Positions 50,272-60,568 are shown, numbered from the stretch's first letter. The stretch is DNA of 64,000 bases from an uncultured Clostridia bacterium (GCA_934444735.1 CAKSDE010000005.1:1-64000); one strand, 5' to 3'. Notes: generated from the letters alone by a model not told the origin. A program made the numbers and translations.

Positions 50272-52323
50272 ATGAAAAAACTACTATCGGCGGCTTTGGC
50301 GTCGGCGCTTGTTATATCAGCCTGCCCGACATTTGCCGAAAACACCGACAAGATGCAGGAGGTTTTGACTTCGGTTAAGGAAAGAGTGGGGGATACCGAA
50401 AAATACGAAAACTTCACGTCCAACTCATACTCAAAAGACGGCAAGACAACAATCTACAGATTCGAGTGGAACACACGCGAGGATAAGTGGGAAACGCTAA
50501 ATGTAAGCTGCACCGAGGACGGAATCATAACATCTTTGAATAAATACGGCAAACGTGAGCACGACGACAAGCTTTCGATAAACCGCACCAAAAAATCAGA
50601 GGCAAAAAAGGCGGCCGAGGCAGCACTTTTAAAGCTCAACCCCGAAATTGCAAGCCATATAAAGGTAGGCGACTCGGATACATACGAGGATTTCAGATCG
50701 AGTGAATATTTCTTCACCCTTCAGCGCTATGAAAATAATCTTCCTGTCGAAAACGACAGCGGTTCAATCTATTTGGACAAAGACCTCAATGTAACAAGCT
50801 TTTACATTACATACACAACCGATATGAGCTTTGCTCCTGCCGAAAATCTGATTACAGCTGACGCGGCAAAGGACGCATACAACAAAAATCTCGGTGCAAA
50901 GCTTTCTTATATCACTAAGTGGAACAACGAAACCAAAAAGCGCGAAGTAAAGCTTGTGTACAATACCGAGTTTAATAATAAGTATATAAATGCAGCAACA
51001 GGCGAAGTTATCGAGATTAAGCCGTATGACCACGGCGATAACGGCACAGAAAACGCAAAAGCCGACACAGCAGCGTCCGGCGGTGGCTCAGAGCAGGAAT
51101 TCAGCAAAGCCGAGCAGAAGAATATCGATACAATCGAGGGGCTTATAACAAAGGAAAATGCCGACAGCATTATCCGCGGTTGCAAGTATTTTGCAATTCC
51201 GCAAGACGCGTCGGTTTCCTCAAATAACCTCACATATTCCGAATATGATGACGAGTATACATATTCGTTCTACTACCTCAAAAAGGACGCAAATAACGAG
51301 ACTTCATACCGTTCATCTGCCGACGTAAATGCAAAGACAGGCGAAATCAAAAGATTTTACACCGCTAAAATCTTCTCCCCCGATACAAATGCAGAAAACG
51401 AAAAAGCTCCCGAAGTTGACAGAGCAAAGCTTTCAGAAACCGCAAAAACAATAATTACCGACCTGGCAGGCGATAAGGCAAAGGAATACAGAGAAAACGA
51501 TTGGTCCGATTCAAAGGCTTTTGCAACATCGTTTACAAGATACATAAACGACATTCCGTTTGATGAGGACACTATATATGTTTTGTTTGATTATGACTAT
51601 AATCTCACGTCATACAGCATTTCCTACAGCGATTTAACCTTCCCTGCTCCCGAGAATATCCTTACAAAGGAACAGGCATTTGACAGCATCGCCGAGCTTG
51701 GAAACTACAGAATCGTTTATATGCCGGATTATAAAAACAAGACCTTTATCCCGGTATATGATTTGGAAAACCGCTATACTATTGACGCATTTACAGGGAA
51801 ATCATTATACGAAAACAACCTTTCTAAGGACGGCGGAAACTACACCGATATTGCAGGTCACTATGCAGAGGCTAAAATAAAGACTCTTGCGGAGTACGGA
51901 ATCTTCTTTGAAGGATCGGAGCTTCACCCCGATGATGTTATAACTCAAAAGGATTTCTCCGCACTTTTGTCTATCGTATTTGAGCATAACGATGTGGAGA
52001 TATTGAGAAATTACGATGCGTGCAAGGCAAACTACTTCTCGTCCGATATAAAGTACACCAACGGCAATACCGCACCCGACGCACCTCTTACCAGGGGCGA
52101 GGCTGCAAAGCTTATGATTCGTGCAATGGGTATTGAAGAATATGCGGCTCTTTCGGGAATCTACAAGGATCTTTATTCAGACGTTTCCGACGGAATCGGA
52201 TATATCAACATCTTAACAGGTCTGGGAGTTGTTTCGGGAGACGGTTCGGGCAATTTCAAGCCGAACGCAGAGCTCACACGTGCGCAGGCGCTGGTTATGA
52301 TATATAACTATCTCGCAAGATAA
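50272..52323 (+). CDS. S-layer-homology protein with YcdB/YcdC-type repeats
   Basis: A 683-residue exported protein. The signal peptide ends about residue 22 (PTFAE). Two related repeats of about 230 residues follow (each with an E-x-Y-F-F/YSFYY strand, a DAAKDAYNK- or KEQAFDSIAE-type helix and a terminal INAATGEV or IDAFTGKS turn), resembling the PepSY-like YcdB/YcdC domain. The last about 150 residues hold two to three SLH motifs (YTDIAGHYAEAKIKTLAEYGI, FKPNAELTRAQALVMIYNYLAR) that bind pyruvylated wall polymer. GGGAGG precedes the ATG; a terminator follows. Confidence 0.85.
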   Translation: MKKLLSAALASALVISACPTFAENTDKMQEVLTSVKERVGDTEKYENFTSNSYSKDGKTTIYRFEWNTREDKWETLNVSCTEDGIITSLNKYGKREHDDKLSINRTKKSEAKKAAEAALLKLNPEIASHIKVGDSDTYEDFRSSEYFFTLQRYENNLPVENDSGSIYLDKDLNVTSFYITYTTDMSFAPAENLITADAAKDAYNKNLGAKLSYITKWNNETKKREVKLVYNTEFNNKYINAATGEVIEIKPYDHGDNGTENAKADTAASGGGSEQEFSKAEQKNIDTIEGLITKENADSIIRGCKYFAIPQDASVSSNNLTYSEYDDEYTYSFYYLKKDANNETSYRSSADVNAKTGEIKRFYTAKIFSPDTNAENEKAPEVDRAKLSETAKTIITDLAGDKAKEYRENDWSDSKAFATSFTRYINDIPFDEDTIYVLFDYDYNLTSYSISYSDLTFPAPENILTKEQAFDSIAELGNYRIVYMPDYKNKTFIPVYDLENRYTIDAFTGKSLYENNLSKDGGNYTDIAGHYAEAKIKTLAEYGIFFEGSELHPDDVITQKDFSALLSIVFEHNDVEILRNYDACKANYFSSDIKYTNGNTAPDAPLTRGEAAKLMIRAMGIEEYAALSGIYKDLYSDVSDGIGYINILTGLGVVSGDGSGNFKPNAELTRAQALVMIYNYLAR

Positions 52324-52350
52324 GAAAACAGATTTAATAAGTGAATACCA

Positions 52351-52392
52351 AAAGCCATGAGCGCAAAAACAGTTTTGCGCTCATGGCTTTTT
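52351..52392 (+). terminator. terminator after the SLH gene
   Basis: Perfect 18-bp stem starting AAAGCCATGAGCGC with a four-base loop and T5. Confidence 0.9.
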
Positions 52393-52473
52393 CCTTATTT
52401 ATGAACAAAATATTATGAATTATTAACTTTTCTTTTCGTTTACTAACAAACATATTACAATCTCGCCGAGAAA

Positions 52474-52502
52474 TTGACAAGGGTAGTATAATTTGATATA
52501 AT
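52474..52502 (+). promoter_or_regulatory. promoter of the 52613 gene and manA
   Basis: TTGACA (52474-52479), a 17-base spacer and an extended TGATATAAT ending at 52502. The leader is about 105 bases. Confidence 0.78.
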
Positions 52503-52612
52503 ATTTACAAGTAAAAGCGTTTGTGATTGATGTAAATATTGTATCGGTGTGCAGCAACGCATCTTAAGCGCTGCACCTATGATATAATAACCAAAAAAAG
52601 AGGTGATTTTGT

Positions 52613-53263
52613 ATGGCTTACAAAAATAAAGCTGTGCTTACAAAAAAGAAACGCACAAAGGAAACGGTTTTTGCCGTACTTCTCGGCTGTGTCGGCTGTG
52701 CCGCGCTCGCTCTTGCAATCTACAGCGCCGTAACAAGGCGTTTTATCTTTATGGCAGCATATATTTTAGCTTGCATTTTCAGCATTATCTATACTGTCAT
52801 AAAAATCAATACGATTGTCCCGATATTTGCCGCAGATGACGAGGAATATCTCTATTTAAACAACTGGAAAAACAAATTTTTCCCCTTTAAACCCGACAAA
52901 GGCTTTTTAGGTGAATTTATGCCGGATAAAGTGACGCTATCAAAGTTAAGATTAAGCAATATCCAAAAAATATATATAGGCTCCGGGAATTTCATCGCAA
53001 GAACTCTTCCCGAGAGCAATTTTGCAAAAGAGTTAAAAGAATACAAAAAGAAATTTTCGGGAATGTTAAAAAGAGCGGAGTTTATCCATATAACTTCAAA
53101 CACCGATGACGAGTATTTTATGCCCATAACCGATTTTGATCCCGAAGCACTTGCAAATATCATAAAGGACGCCCGGCATCAAAGCGCAAGCCTTACTTTT
53201 ATGACCGCAAACCGCAAAATACGCCGGCTTGTCCCCGAAAATGAAACAAAGCTCAAATGGTAG
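52613..53263 (+). CDS. membrane protein of unknown function
   Basis: A 216-residue protein. A basic N-terminus, two membrane helices (about 20-40 and 45-65) and a cytoplasmic domain of about 145 residues (PIFAADDEEYLYLNNWKNKFFPF ... YFMPITDFDPEALANII), reminiscent of PH-like membrane proteins but not assignable. GAGGTG precedes the ATG. It lies 15 bp upstream of manA and probably shares its transcript. Confidence 0.72.
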   Translation: MAYKNKAVLTKKKRTKETVFAVLLGCVGCAALALAIYSAVTRRFIFMAAYILACIFSIIYTVIKINTIVPIFAADDEEYLYLNNWKNKFFPFKPDKGFLGEFMPDKVTLSKLRLSNIQKIYIGSGNFIARTLPESNFAKELKEYKKKFSGMLKRAEFIHITSNTDDEYFMPITDFDPEALANIIKDARHQSASLTFMTANRKIRRLVPENETKLKW

Positions 53264-53278
53264 AAAGGAGAATATACC

Positions 53279-54211
53279 TTGAAAAATATACCGGTAAAAT
53301 TACTGCCCGCATTTAAAGATTATCTGTGGGGCGGAACAAAACTCAAAACAGAATACAACAAAAAAACAGATCTGCAAAAGGTTGCCGAGAGCTGGGAGCT
53401 TTCCACTCATAAAGACGGCGAGAGTATAATTGCGGACGGTGAATTCAAGGGCAAAAAGCTTTCCGAATACATAAGCGCAAACGATGTATTGGGAAAGCGT
53501 GCAAAGGCATTCGACTTTTTCCCGATACTCATTAAGTTCATAGACGCAAAGGATAATCTCTCGGTTCAGGTACACCCCGATGACGAATATTCGCTGAAAA
53601 ACAACGGCGAATACGGCAAAACCGAGATGTGGTATGTATTGGGGGCAGAAGAGGGCGCAACGCTCTATCACGGCTTTAAAAAGAAAATCACAAAAGAGGA
53701 ATTCAGCGAAAGAATAAAGAACAACACACTTCTTGAAGTGTTAAACAAAGTCCCTGTCAAAAAGGGCGATGTGTTCTTTATCGAATCGGGTACCGTCCAT
53801 GCAATCGGCGCAGGCATAATGATATGCGAAATACAGCAGAACTCCAACACAACCTACAGAGTATATGATTACGGTCGCCGCGACAAAGACGGCAATACAC
53901 GTCCTCTGCATATTGAGCAGGCAATCGAGGTGGCAAATTTAGAGCCGCCCGAAAAACAAAAGGATCTTCCCGAAAATATTCTGGCAAGGTGCAAATATTT
54001 CACCGTTGAAAAACATGACGTTAAAGGCAAGTTCTCACTTAACGTTACAGAGGATTGTTTCAAGTCGGTCATTGTAACCGAGGGTGCGGCAAAGCTCATT
54101 TATGATAACGGTGAGCTTGACCTCGTAAAAGGCGACAGCGTATTTATCCCGGCTGAAAATGCTGAAATCACCGTAAAAGGCAACTGTGAGATAATAATTT
54201 CATACGTATGA
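53279..54211 (+). CDS. manA: mannose-6-phosphate isomerase, class I
   Basis: Zinc cupin enzyme interconverting mannose 6-phosphate and fructose 6-phosphate; 310 residues, the short Firmicutes form. Key segments: DYLWGGTKL, the zinc site VQVHPDDEYS, TVHAIGAGIMICEIQQNSNTTYRVYDYGR. The start codon is TTG, with AAAGGAG eight bases upstream; no ATG is available near the N-terminus. Confidence 0.94.
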   Translation: MKNIPVKLLPAFKDYLWGGTKLKTEYNKKTDLQKVAESWELSTHKDGESIIADGEFKGKKLSEYISANDVLGKRAKAFDFFPILIKFIDAKDNLSVQVHPDDEYSLKNNGEYGKTEMWYVLGAEEGATLYHGFKKKITKEEFSERIKNNTLLEVLNKVPVKKGDVFFIESGTVHAIGAGIMICEIQQNSNTTYRVYDYGRRDKDGNTRPLHIEQAIEVANLEPPEKQKDLPENILARCKYFTVEKHDVKGKFSLNVTEDCFKSVIVTEGAAKLIYDNGELDLVKGDSVFIPAENAEITVKGNCEIIISYV

Positions 54212-54220
54212 CAGATAAAG

Positions 54221-54258
54221 AGGCTGTGTAAAAAGTCAATCGACTTTTTACACAGCCT
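54221..54258. terminator. bidirectional terminator between manA and the PAP2 gene
   Basis: Perfect 17-bp stem starting AGGCTGTGTAAAAAGTC, loop AATC, then a T run. It shares the GGCTGT shoulder of the palindromic terminator family. Confidence 0.88.
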
Positions 54259-54264
54259 TTTTTG

Positions 54265-54906
54265 TTATTCGGTCGCTTTTGAAAATAATGCCAGAAAAGC
54301 CGTGCTTATCAGCAATGCTCCTAAAATGTCGGTAAACCAATGTACACCCGAAATCAGCCTGCCGATAACGGTGACAGCAATTATAATTACGCACACTGTC
54401 TGCATTGCTCGGCATAGCTTATCGTTTTTCACATACTTTCCGAGAATCAGTGCAGTACTCCCCATAATCGTATATACCAACATGGTATGTGATGACGGAA
54501 ATGATGCCTCCGGCTTTGTGCCCCTCGGCATAATAATCGGTCGGTAATTCACTATAACATGCTCAAAGAGTAGATATAAACCGATAATGGCAATGTACAG
54601 TATTCCAAGCGCAAGAATTTCTTTATCTACCTTTAACAGGCTCTTTCTTTTAATTAGCTGCACAAATCCCATTACGGCAAATGCAAATGCCGCCGCAATC
54701 GCCAAGACACCGAGCCAATCGGTAATATTGTACCATAGCATATTTACCCCCAGCCGTTCAAACACGCTTTTATTCAGATAAGAAAGTCCGACAGCTGTCC
54801 CCCGCGGGCCCACCTTTTCTACATCAATAAAGCGCACCAGAGCAATTAAAAGTAAAAAAAGCGCACCTCCCATCCCTGCAACCATAAATTTACCGTTCTT
54901 TTTCAT
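54265..54906 (-). CDS. PAP2-family phosphatase
   Basis: A 213-residue membrane phosphatase with about six helices. The PAP2 motifs are present: YRPIIMPRG, FPSSHTMLVYT and GRLISGVHWFTDILG (catalytic His pair). It may dephosphorylate undecaprenyl pyrophosphate or another lipid phosphate. I chose the ATG at 54906 because GAGAGG lies nine bases upstream; the ATG nine bases earlier directly abuts the site. Confidence 0.9.
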   Translation of the reverse strand: MKKNGKFMVAGMGGALFLLLIALVRFIDVEKVGPRGTAVGLSYLNKSVFERLGVNMLWYNITDWLGVLAIAAAFAFAVMGFVQLIKRKSLLKVDKEILALGILYIAIIGLYLLFEHVIVNYRPIIMPRGTKPEASFPSSHTMLVYTIMGSTALILGKYVKNDKLCRAMQTVCVIIIAVTVIGRLISGVHWFTDILGALLISTAFLALFSKATE

Positions 54907-55013
54907 AAGTATCATCCTCTCTAAAAATGTTTCGCCTGCAAGCAAATTCATTTTATCATCTGATACTCCAATATTGCAAGAAACGGTCGTTCACAGGGGC
55001 GACACACTCCGTA

Positions 55014-55619
55014 TCATTTAGTTTTAAACAGCAAAAATCCTTTAATAACAAGCATACAGAAAAAGAACACACCTGCGTATGCCTGTCTTGCCAAAATAAA
55101 AAGTGCCGTTCCGATTACCGACATCACAAGTCCCGCAACCGACAAATTTCTGTTCCATGACGCCTTATTAAAATTACTGATTACAAGCGTACAAAATCCC
55201 TCTGCCGCCGTTATGCATATAATTGCAGCAAATGCTGTTTTCAGCCACAAACTGACAGAACACAATGAAAAGAGTGACACTGACAGTACCTTTGAATCGG
55301 CGCTTTGCCCGAATATCGGGATAAAGAGCAACAGCAACATAAAACAGTCAAGTATGCCGCAAATCAGTGTACCATACTTTTTATTTGATTCCCTTATGCC
55401 CTGTTCCGCCAAAGTAATCATTTCTTCTCCGCATATCAGCTCGTCAACCGTCACATGAAAATATTTGGCAATCAGTTTCAGCGAATCGATACTCGGATAA
55501 CCTCGCCCCGACTCCCATTTTGATACCGCAGTACGTGAAACATACAATTTTTCCGCCAATCCCTCTTGTGTCAAGCCCTGATCTGTACGCAGCTTTTGTA
55601 ATTTTTCATTAAATTCCAT
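55014..55619 (-). CDS. XRE-family regulator with C-terminal membrane domain
   Basis: A 201-residue protein. Residues 5-60 are a Cro/CI helix-turn-helix (LRTDQGLTQEGLAEKLYVSRTAVSKWESGRGYPS). After a linker, four membrane helices follow (about 82-105, 115-140, 160-178, 182-197). Such membrane-tethered regulators are common in Firmicutes; the target is unknown. Confidence 0.88.
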   Translation of the reverse strand: MEFNEKLQKLRTDQGLTQEGLAEKLYVSRTAVSKWESGRGYPSIDSLKLIAKYFHVTVDELICGEEMITLAEQGIRESNKKYGTLICGILDCFMLLLLFIPIFGQSADSKVLSVSLFSLCSVSLWLKTAFAAIICITAAEGFCTLVISNFNKASWNRNLSVAGLVMSVIGTALFILARQAYAGVFFFCMLVIKGFLLFKTK

Positions 55620-55716
55620 GATATTTCTTCCTTTATAAGTTTTTCCGGTATAAGTATACCCATTGCAATTTTTTTAAAGATTACTTACCTGCTGCAAAAT
55701 TACTGCCAATACAATT

Positions 55717-56370
55717 TTAATCCGACAATACCGCATTTATCGGCGAAGATATATGCTTTACAAAAAAGTTCACCACAACCCCCGTCAAAAGTGCGGTCAA
55801 AATCGTGCCCTCGCGAGTACCCACTATTTCGCCGCCGAACAGAATCAGCGACAAAACCACCGACACCACTACACAGCCCACATCAAAGCCTATTTTTATA
55901 TTGCCGAACCTTTTTCCGCTCTTATCTGAAATCGCTTTCACAAACGCCTCACCCGAATTCATGATAACGTTTGCCACTACAGACAGCGAAACGCCGAATC
56001 CCAGTACTATAATTCCGCAAATCACAAGTGATATACGCACGCCATAATTCGGCACCGGTATACGCAACACACACCACATTCCAAAATCGGTAAATACCCC
56101 GAAAAGGAATGATAGCGGTATTTGCAGAAGCTGAATCGGGCGGAAATCTTTTTTCAGAATTATAATCTGACCGAGTATCAGCATACAATTCCAAATAATC
56201 AGCCATGTTCCGAGCGAAAGTGCATCTACGCTGCTGCTCATGACATTCGCAACTGATGAAATCGGGGAAACCCCAAGTTCTCCGTGTTTCGTAATCGCCA
56301 CACCCATAGCCGCAAAAAATAGGCTGATTACAAATAAAATATACCTCTTTACCGTTTCTTTGTTTGACAT
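55717..56370 (-). CDS. YczE/YyaS/YitT-type membrane protein
   Basis: A 217-residue protein with five to six helices, starting with a RYILFVISLFFAAMGVAITKHGELGVSPISS segment characteristic of the YczE family. A relative of YitT without the C-terminal DUF2179 domain. Function unknown; some relatives adjoin antibiotic synthesis or transport genes. It has its own strong promoter 150 bp upstream. Confidence 0.85.
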   Translation of the reverse strand: MSNKETVKRYILFVISLFFAAMGVAITKHGELGVSPISSVANVMSSSVDALSLGTWLIIWNCMLILGQIIILKKDFRPIQLLQIPLSFLFGVFTDFGMWCVLRIPVPNYGVRISLVICGIIVLGFGVSLSVVANVIMNSGEAFVKAISDKSGKRFGNIKIGFDVGCVVVSVVLSLILFGGEIVGTREGTILTALLTGVVVNFFVKHISSPINAVLSD

Positions 56371-56525
56371 TATTGTTCTCTGCCTTTCTGTTGCAAATAA
56401 AAAAAGCCTTAGGGTTCATCAAACAAGTTGAATTTTCCTTTTTCGGCATATCTTTTTTCTCTTTGTCCAACAAACTCTAAAATTACCTACACAAAAATAC
56501 TTGCATAGCAAGACTTTCTATATAT

Positions 56526-56554
56526 ATTATAGCACTAATAAGTATATTTGTCAA
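56526..56554 (-). promoter_or_regulatory. promoter of the YczE-type gene
   Basis: On the minus strand: perfect TTGACA (56549-56554), a 17-base spacer and perfect TATAAT (56526-56531). A small dyad CTTGC/GCAAG follows a few bases downstream and may be an operator. Confidence 0.8.
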
Positions 56555-56592
56555 TACATGGAGTCAAGCGCGCCGGTCTGATAAAAACAAAA

Positions 56593-56626
56593 ATGCGGTT
56601 TTCTCATGTTTTTGAGAAAACCGCAT
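56593..56626 (-). terminator. terminator of the rpsL-rpsG-fusA-tuf operon
   Basis: Perfect 14-bp stem ATGCGGTTTTCTCA/TGAGAAAACCGCAT with a six-base loop. On the minus strand a short T-rich segment (TTTTTG) follows. Confidence 0.85.
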
Positions 56627-56646
56627 AATTATGCTATATTTTAAAA

Positions 56647-57849
56647 TTAGCCTTCGATTTCAGATACGACACCTGAACCAACTGTTCTACCACCCTCACG
56701 GATAGCGAAACGCAAACCTTTTTCGATAGCAATAGGAGTGATAAGTTCAACTTCCATCTTTACGTTATCGCCAGGCATACACATTTCTGTGCCTTCAGGC
56801 AATTTGATAACGCCTGTAACGTCTGTTGTTCTGAAATAGAACTGAGGTCTGTAGTTATTGAAGAAAGGAGTATGACGTCCGCCTTCTTCCTTTGTCAATA
56901 CGTATACTTCACCCTTGAACTTTGTGTGCGGATGAATTGTATCAGGTTTAGCAAGAACCTGTCCTCTTTCGATTTCGTTTCTCTGAACACCACGGAGCAA
57001 TGCACCGATGTTGTCACCTGCTTCAGCATAGTCAAGAAGCTTTCTGAACATTTCGATACCTGTAACAACAACTTTTCTCTTTTCTGTTGTCAAACCAACG
57101 ATTTCAACTTCTTCTGAAAGCTTTAACTGACCTCTCTCAACTCTACCTGTAGCAACTGTACCACGGCCTGTGATTGAGAAGATATCTTCGATAGGCATCA
57201 AGAACGGCAAGTCAGCCTTTCTGTCCGGAGTCGGGATATAGCTGTCAACTGCAGCCATAAGATCCCAGATGCACTTATATTCAGGAGCATCAGGATCAGT
57301 TGATGTTGATTCGAGAACCTGCAACGCAGAACCTGAGATGATCGGTGTATCGTCACCCGGGAAGTTGTACTCTGACAACAAATCTCTGATTTCCATTTCA
57401 ACGAGTTCCATCAATTCAGGATCGTCAACCTGGTCAGCCTTGTTCATGAATACTACGATGTAAGGAACGCCAACCTGTCTTGAAAGCAGGATGTGTTCTC
57501 TTGTCTGAGGCATAGGACCGTCAGCAGCAGAAACAACGAGGATAGCGCCGTCCATCTGAGCAGCACCTGTGATCATGTTCTTTACATAGTCAGCGTGTCC
57601 CGGGCAGTCAACGTGAGCATAGTGACGTGTGTCTGTTTCATACTCAACGTGAGCTGTAGAGATCGTGATACCTCTTTCTCTTTCTTCCGGAGCCTTATCG
57701 ATCATATCGTAAGCTTCGAACTGAGCCTGTCCCTTAAGAGCCAATACCTTTGTGATAGCAGCTGTAAGAGTTGTCTTACCGTGGTCAACGTGACCGATTG
57801 TACCAATGTTTACGTGTGGCTTATTTCTTTCAAATTTAGCTTTTGCCAT
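56647..57849 (-). CDS. tuf: elongation factor Tu
   Basis: A 400-residue EF-Tu delivering aminoacyl-tRNA. G1 GHVDHGKTTL, G2 RGITIST, G3 DCPGHADYVKNM, G4 NKAD and G5 SAL are intact, as are domains 2 and 3. Codon use is visibly tuned (many -CT, -CA endings), as expected for a highly expressed gene. GGAGG precedes the ATG. Last gene of the operon, 94 bp after fusA. Confidence 0.97.
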   Translation of the reverse strand: MAKAKFERNKPHVNIGTIGHVDHGKTTLTAAITKVLALKGQAQFEAYDMIDKAPEERERGITISTAHVEYETDTRHYAHVDCPGHADYVKNMITGAAQMDGAILVVSAADGPMPQTREHILLSRQVGVPYIVVFMNKADQVDDPELMELVEMEIRDLLSEYNFPGDDTPIISGSALQVLESTSTDPDAPEYKCIWDLMAAVDSYIPTPDRKADLPFLMPIEDIFSITGRGTVATGRVERGQLKLSEEVEIVGLTTEKRKVVVTGIEMFRKLLDYAEAGDNIGALLRGVQRNEIERGQVLAKPDTIHPHTKFKGEVYVLTKEEGGRHTPFFNNYRPQFYFRTTDVTGVIKLPEGTEMCMPGDNVKMEVELITPIAIEKGLRFAIREGGRTVGSGVVSEIEG

Positions 57850-57943
57850 TTTATATTTCCTCCTTTTTATAAGTAAGTTTTTATAAACTTATCTCTATTT
57901 TACAATGTTTTTACCAAAAAATCAAGTATTTTTTGAAAATTTA

Positions 57944-60052
57944 TCAATTATTCTTTGTTCTTTCACTAATAATCTTTTCCTGAATTGACTTAGGAACTTC
58001 AGAATAGTGAGAAGGCTCCATAGAATACTGACCTCTTCCCTGAGTTCTTGAACGCAATTCTGTAGCATAACCGAACATTTCTGAAAGCGGTACATATGCT
58101 GTGATTCTCTGAGCACCTGTAACAGCTTCCATCTCTTTGATCATACCACGTCTTGAGTTCAAATCACCCATAACGTCGCCCATGTATTCATCAGGCATAA
58201 TAACATTAACAAGCATGATAGGCTCCTTGATAACAGGATCAGCCTTCTTCATACCTTCTTTGAATGCCATAGATGCGGCAATCTTAAATGCCATTTCCGA
58301 TGAATCGACTTCATGATAAGATCCGTCGTACAATGTAACCTTTACATCAACAACGTTATATCCTGCCAATACACCCGACTGCATAGCGCCCTGTACACCG
58401 GCGTCAACCGCAGGAATATATTCCTTAGGAATAGCACCGCCGACAATAGCGTTAACAAATTCGTAGCCCTTTCCTTCTTCCAACGGCTCGAGTTTCAACA
58501 GAACGTGTCCGTATTGACCTTTACCGCCTGACTGACGGGCATACTTGTGTTCGATATTGACAGTCTTTCTGATAGCCTCTCTGTAAGAAACCTGAGGTTC
58601 ACCTACGTTTGCCTCAACCTTGAACTCACGCAAGAGTCTGTCTACGATGATTTCCAAGTGCAGCTCACCCATACCGGCGATAATTGTCTGACCTGTTTCT
58701 TCATCTGTATATGTCTTGAAAGTAGGATCTTCTTCAGCAAGCTTTGCCAAAGCGATACCCATCTTTTCCTGACCTGCTTTTGTTTTCGGCTCTATGGCAA
58801 CACGGATAACAGGTTCCGGGAAGTCCATAGACTCCAATATGATAGGATGTTTCTCATCACAGAGTGTATCACCCGTTGTAGTATTCTTCAAACCGACAGC
58901 GGCAGCTATATCACCCGAATAAACGATTGACAAGTCCTCTCTGTGGTTTGCGTGCATTTGAAGGATTCTTCCCATACGCTCTTTATTGCCCTTGCAAGCG
59001 TTAAGAACATATGAACCTGCCTCAACTGTACCCGAGTAAACTCTGAAATAACAAATCTTACCAACAAACGGGTCTGTAGCGATCTTGAATGCCAATGCAG
59101 CAAACGGAGCATCATCCGATGAAGGTCTTTCATCTTCTTCGCCCGTATCAGGATCCGTACCCTTGATATTCGGAACGTCTGTAGGTGCAGGCATATAGTC
59201 TATGATAGCGTCAAGAAGCATCTGAACACCCTTATTTCTGTAAGATGTTCCGCAAAGCATAGGAACGATTTCATTATTGATTGTAGCCTTTCTCAAAGCC
59301 TTCTTCAAATCGTCAACCGCGATTTCCTCGCCTTCCAAATAAGCCATCATAAGATCTTCATCGGTTTCGGCAATCGCCTCAACCATTGCAGCTCTGTACT
59401 CTTCAGCTTTTTCCTTCATATCAGCGGGGATTTCCTCCTCGCCGTATTCTTTACCCATTTCATCATAATATATTTCAGCTTTCATTGTCATCAGGTCAAT
59501 GATACCCTTAAAAGTATCCTCAGCGCCGATAGGAAGCTGAATCGGGACACCGTTTGCGTGCAGACGCTCTTTTACCATGTTTACAACATTGTAGAAGTCA
59601 GCACCCATAATGTCCATCTTGTTTACATAAATCATACGAGGAACGTTATATTCGTTAGCCTGACGCCAAACTGTTTCCGACTGAGGCTCAACGCCGCCCT
59701 TCGCACACATTACAGTAACCGAACCGTCCAAAACTCTGAGTGAACGCTGAACTTCAACAGTAAAGTCAACGTGTCCCGGTGTGTCGATAATGTTAATTCT
59801 GTGCTTTATGCCTGATCTCCAGCCTGCTTTCTTAGCCCAAAAACACGTTGTTGCAGCAGATGTAATTGTAATACCTCTTTCCTGCTCCTGTGCCATCCAG
59901 TCCATTGTCGCAGCACCTTCATGAGTTTCACCGATCTTATGGTTAATACCTGTATAGTATAAGATTCTTTCCGTAGTAGTTGTTTTACCGGCATCGATAT
60001 GAGCCATGATACCGATATTTCTTGTATTCTCCAATGAATACGCTCTACCCAT
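57944..60052 (-). CDS. fusA: elongation factor G
   Basis: A 702-residue translocase EF-G: G1 AHIDAGKTTTTERIL, G2 RGITITSAATT, G3 DTPGHVDF, G4 NKMD, then domains II-V including DSSEMAFKIAASMAFKEG and the SMEPSHYSEVP C-terminus. GGAGG precedes the ATG. Follows rpsG by 45 bp. Confidence 0.97.
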   Translation of the reverse strand: MGRAYSLENTRNIGIMAHIDAGKTTTTERILYYTGINHKIGETHEGAATMDWMAQEQERGITITSAATTCFWAKKAGWRSGIKHRINIIDTPGHVDFTVEVQRSLRVLDGSVTVMCAKGGVEPQSETVWRQANEYNVPRMIYVNKMDIMGADFYNVVNMVKERLHANGVPIQLPIGAEDTFKGIIDLMTMKAEIYYDEMGKEYGEEEIPADMKEKAEEYRAAMVEAIAETDEDLMMAYLEGEEIAVDDLKKALRKATINNEIVPMLCGTSYRNKGVQMLLDAIIDYMPAPTDVPNIKGTDPDTGEEDERPSSDDAPFAALAFKIATDPFVGKICYFRVYSGTVEAGSYVLNACKGNKERMGRILQMHANHREDLSIVYSGDIAAAVGLKNTTTGDTLCDEKHPIILESMDFPEPVIRVAIEPKTKAGQEKMGIALAKLAEEDPTFKTYTDEETGQTIIAGMGELHLEIIVDRLLREFKVEANVGEPQVSYREAIRKTVNIEHKYARQSGGKGQYGHVLLKLEPLEEGKGYEFVNAIVGGAIPKEYIPAVDAGVQGAMQSGVLAGYNVVDVKVTLYDGSYHEVDSSEMAFKIAASMAFKEGMKKADPVIKEPIMLVNVIMPDEYMGDVMGDLNSRRGMIKEMEAVTGAQRITAYVPLSEMFGYATELRSRTQGRGQYSMEPSHYSEVPKSIQEKIISERTKNN

Positions 60053-60097
60053 ATTATGTTTCCTCCTTTCCCGAAATTCTTCAAGTAACGTATATTA

Positions 60098-60568
60098 CTA
60101 CCAGCGATAGTGAGCAAACGCTCTGTTTGCTTCCGCCATTTTGTGAGTATCTTCACGCTTCTTGCATGAGCCGCCTGTTCCGTTTAATGCGTCCATAAGC
60201 TCGTTTGCAAGTCTTTCTTTCATGGTCTTTTCGCTGCGTTCTCTTGAGTAGCGAGTCAACCATCTCAAGCCCAATGTCTGACGTCTTTCAGGTCTTACTT
60301 CCATAGGAACCTGATAAGTAGCACCGCCGACACGTCTTGCCTTTACTTCAAGTACAGGCATGATGTTTTCCATTGCGTCGTTGAATACCTCCAAAGGATC
60401 CTTGCCTGTCTTTTCCTTTATGATATCGAATGCATCATAAACAATCTTCTGTGCAACACCCTTTTTACCGTCCAGCATGATATTGTTGATAAGCTTTGTT
60501 ACAACAACACTGCCGTAGATAGGATCTGCCAGAACTTCTCTTTTTGCTATAAAACCTTTTCTTGGCAC
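60098..60568 (-). CDS. rpsG: 30S ribosomal protein S7
   Basis: A 156-residue S7 starting PRKGFIAKREVLADPIYGS after a GTG start at 60568. GGAGGG lies just upstream, and the length and N-terminus match the family exactly, so the in-frame ATG six codons upstream was rejected. Ends RAFAHYRW as usual. Confidence 0.96.
   Translation of the reverse strand: MPRKGFIAKREVLADPIYGSVVVTKLINNIMLDGKKGVAQKIVYDAFDIIKEKTGKDPLEVFNDAMENIMPVLEVKARRVGGATYQVPMEVRPERRQTLGLRWLTRYSRERSEKTMKERLANELMDALNGTGGSCKKREDTHKMAEANRAFAHYRW

Noticed and set aside
55949..56473. Open frame of 174 codons on the minus strand overlapping the YczE-type gene
   Set aside because: Its second half is an alternative frame of the membrane protein gene and its first half lies in that gene's leader; no ribosome site.
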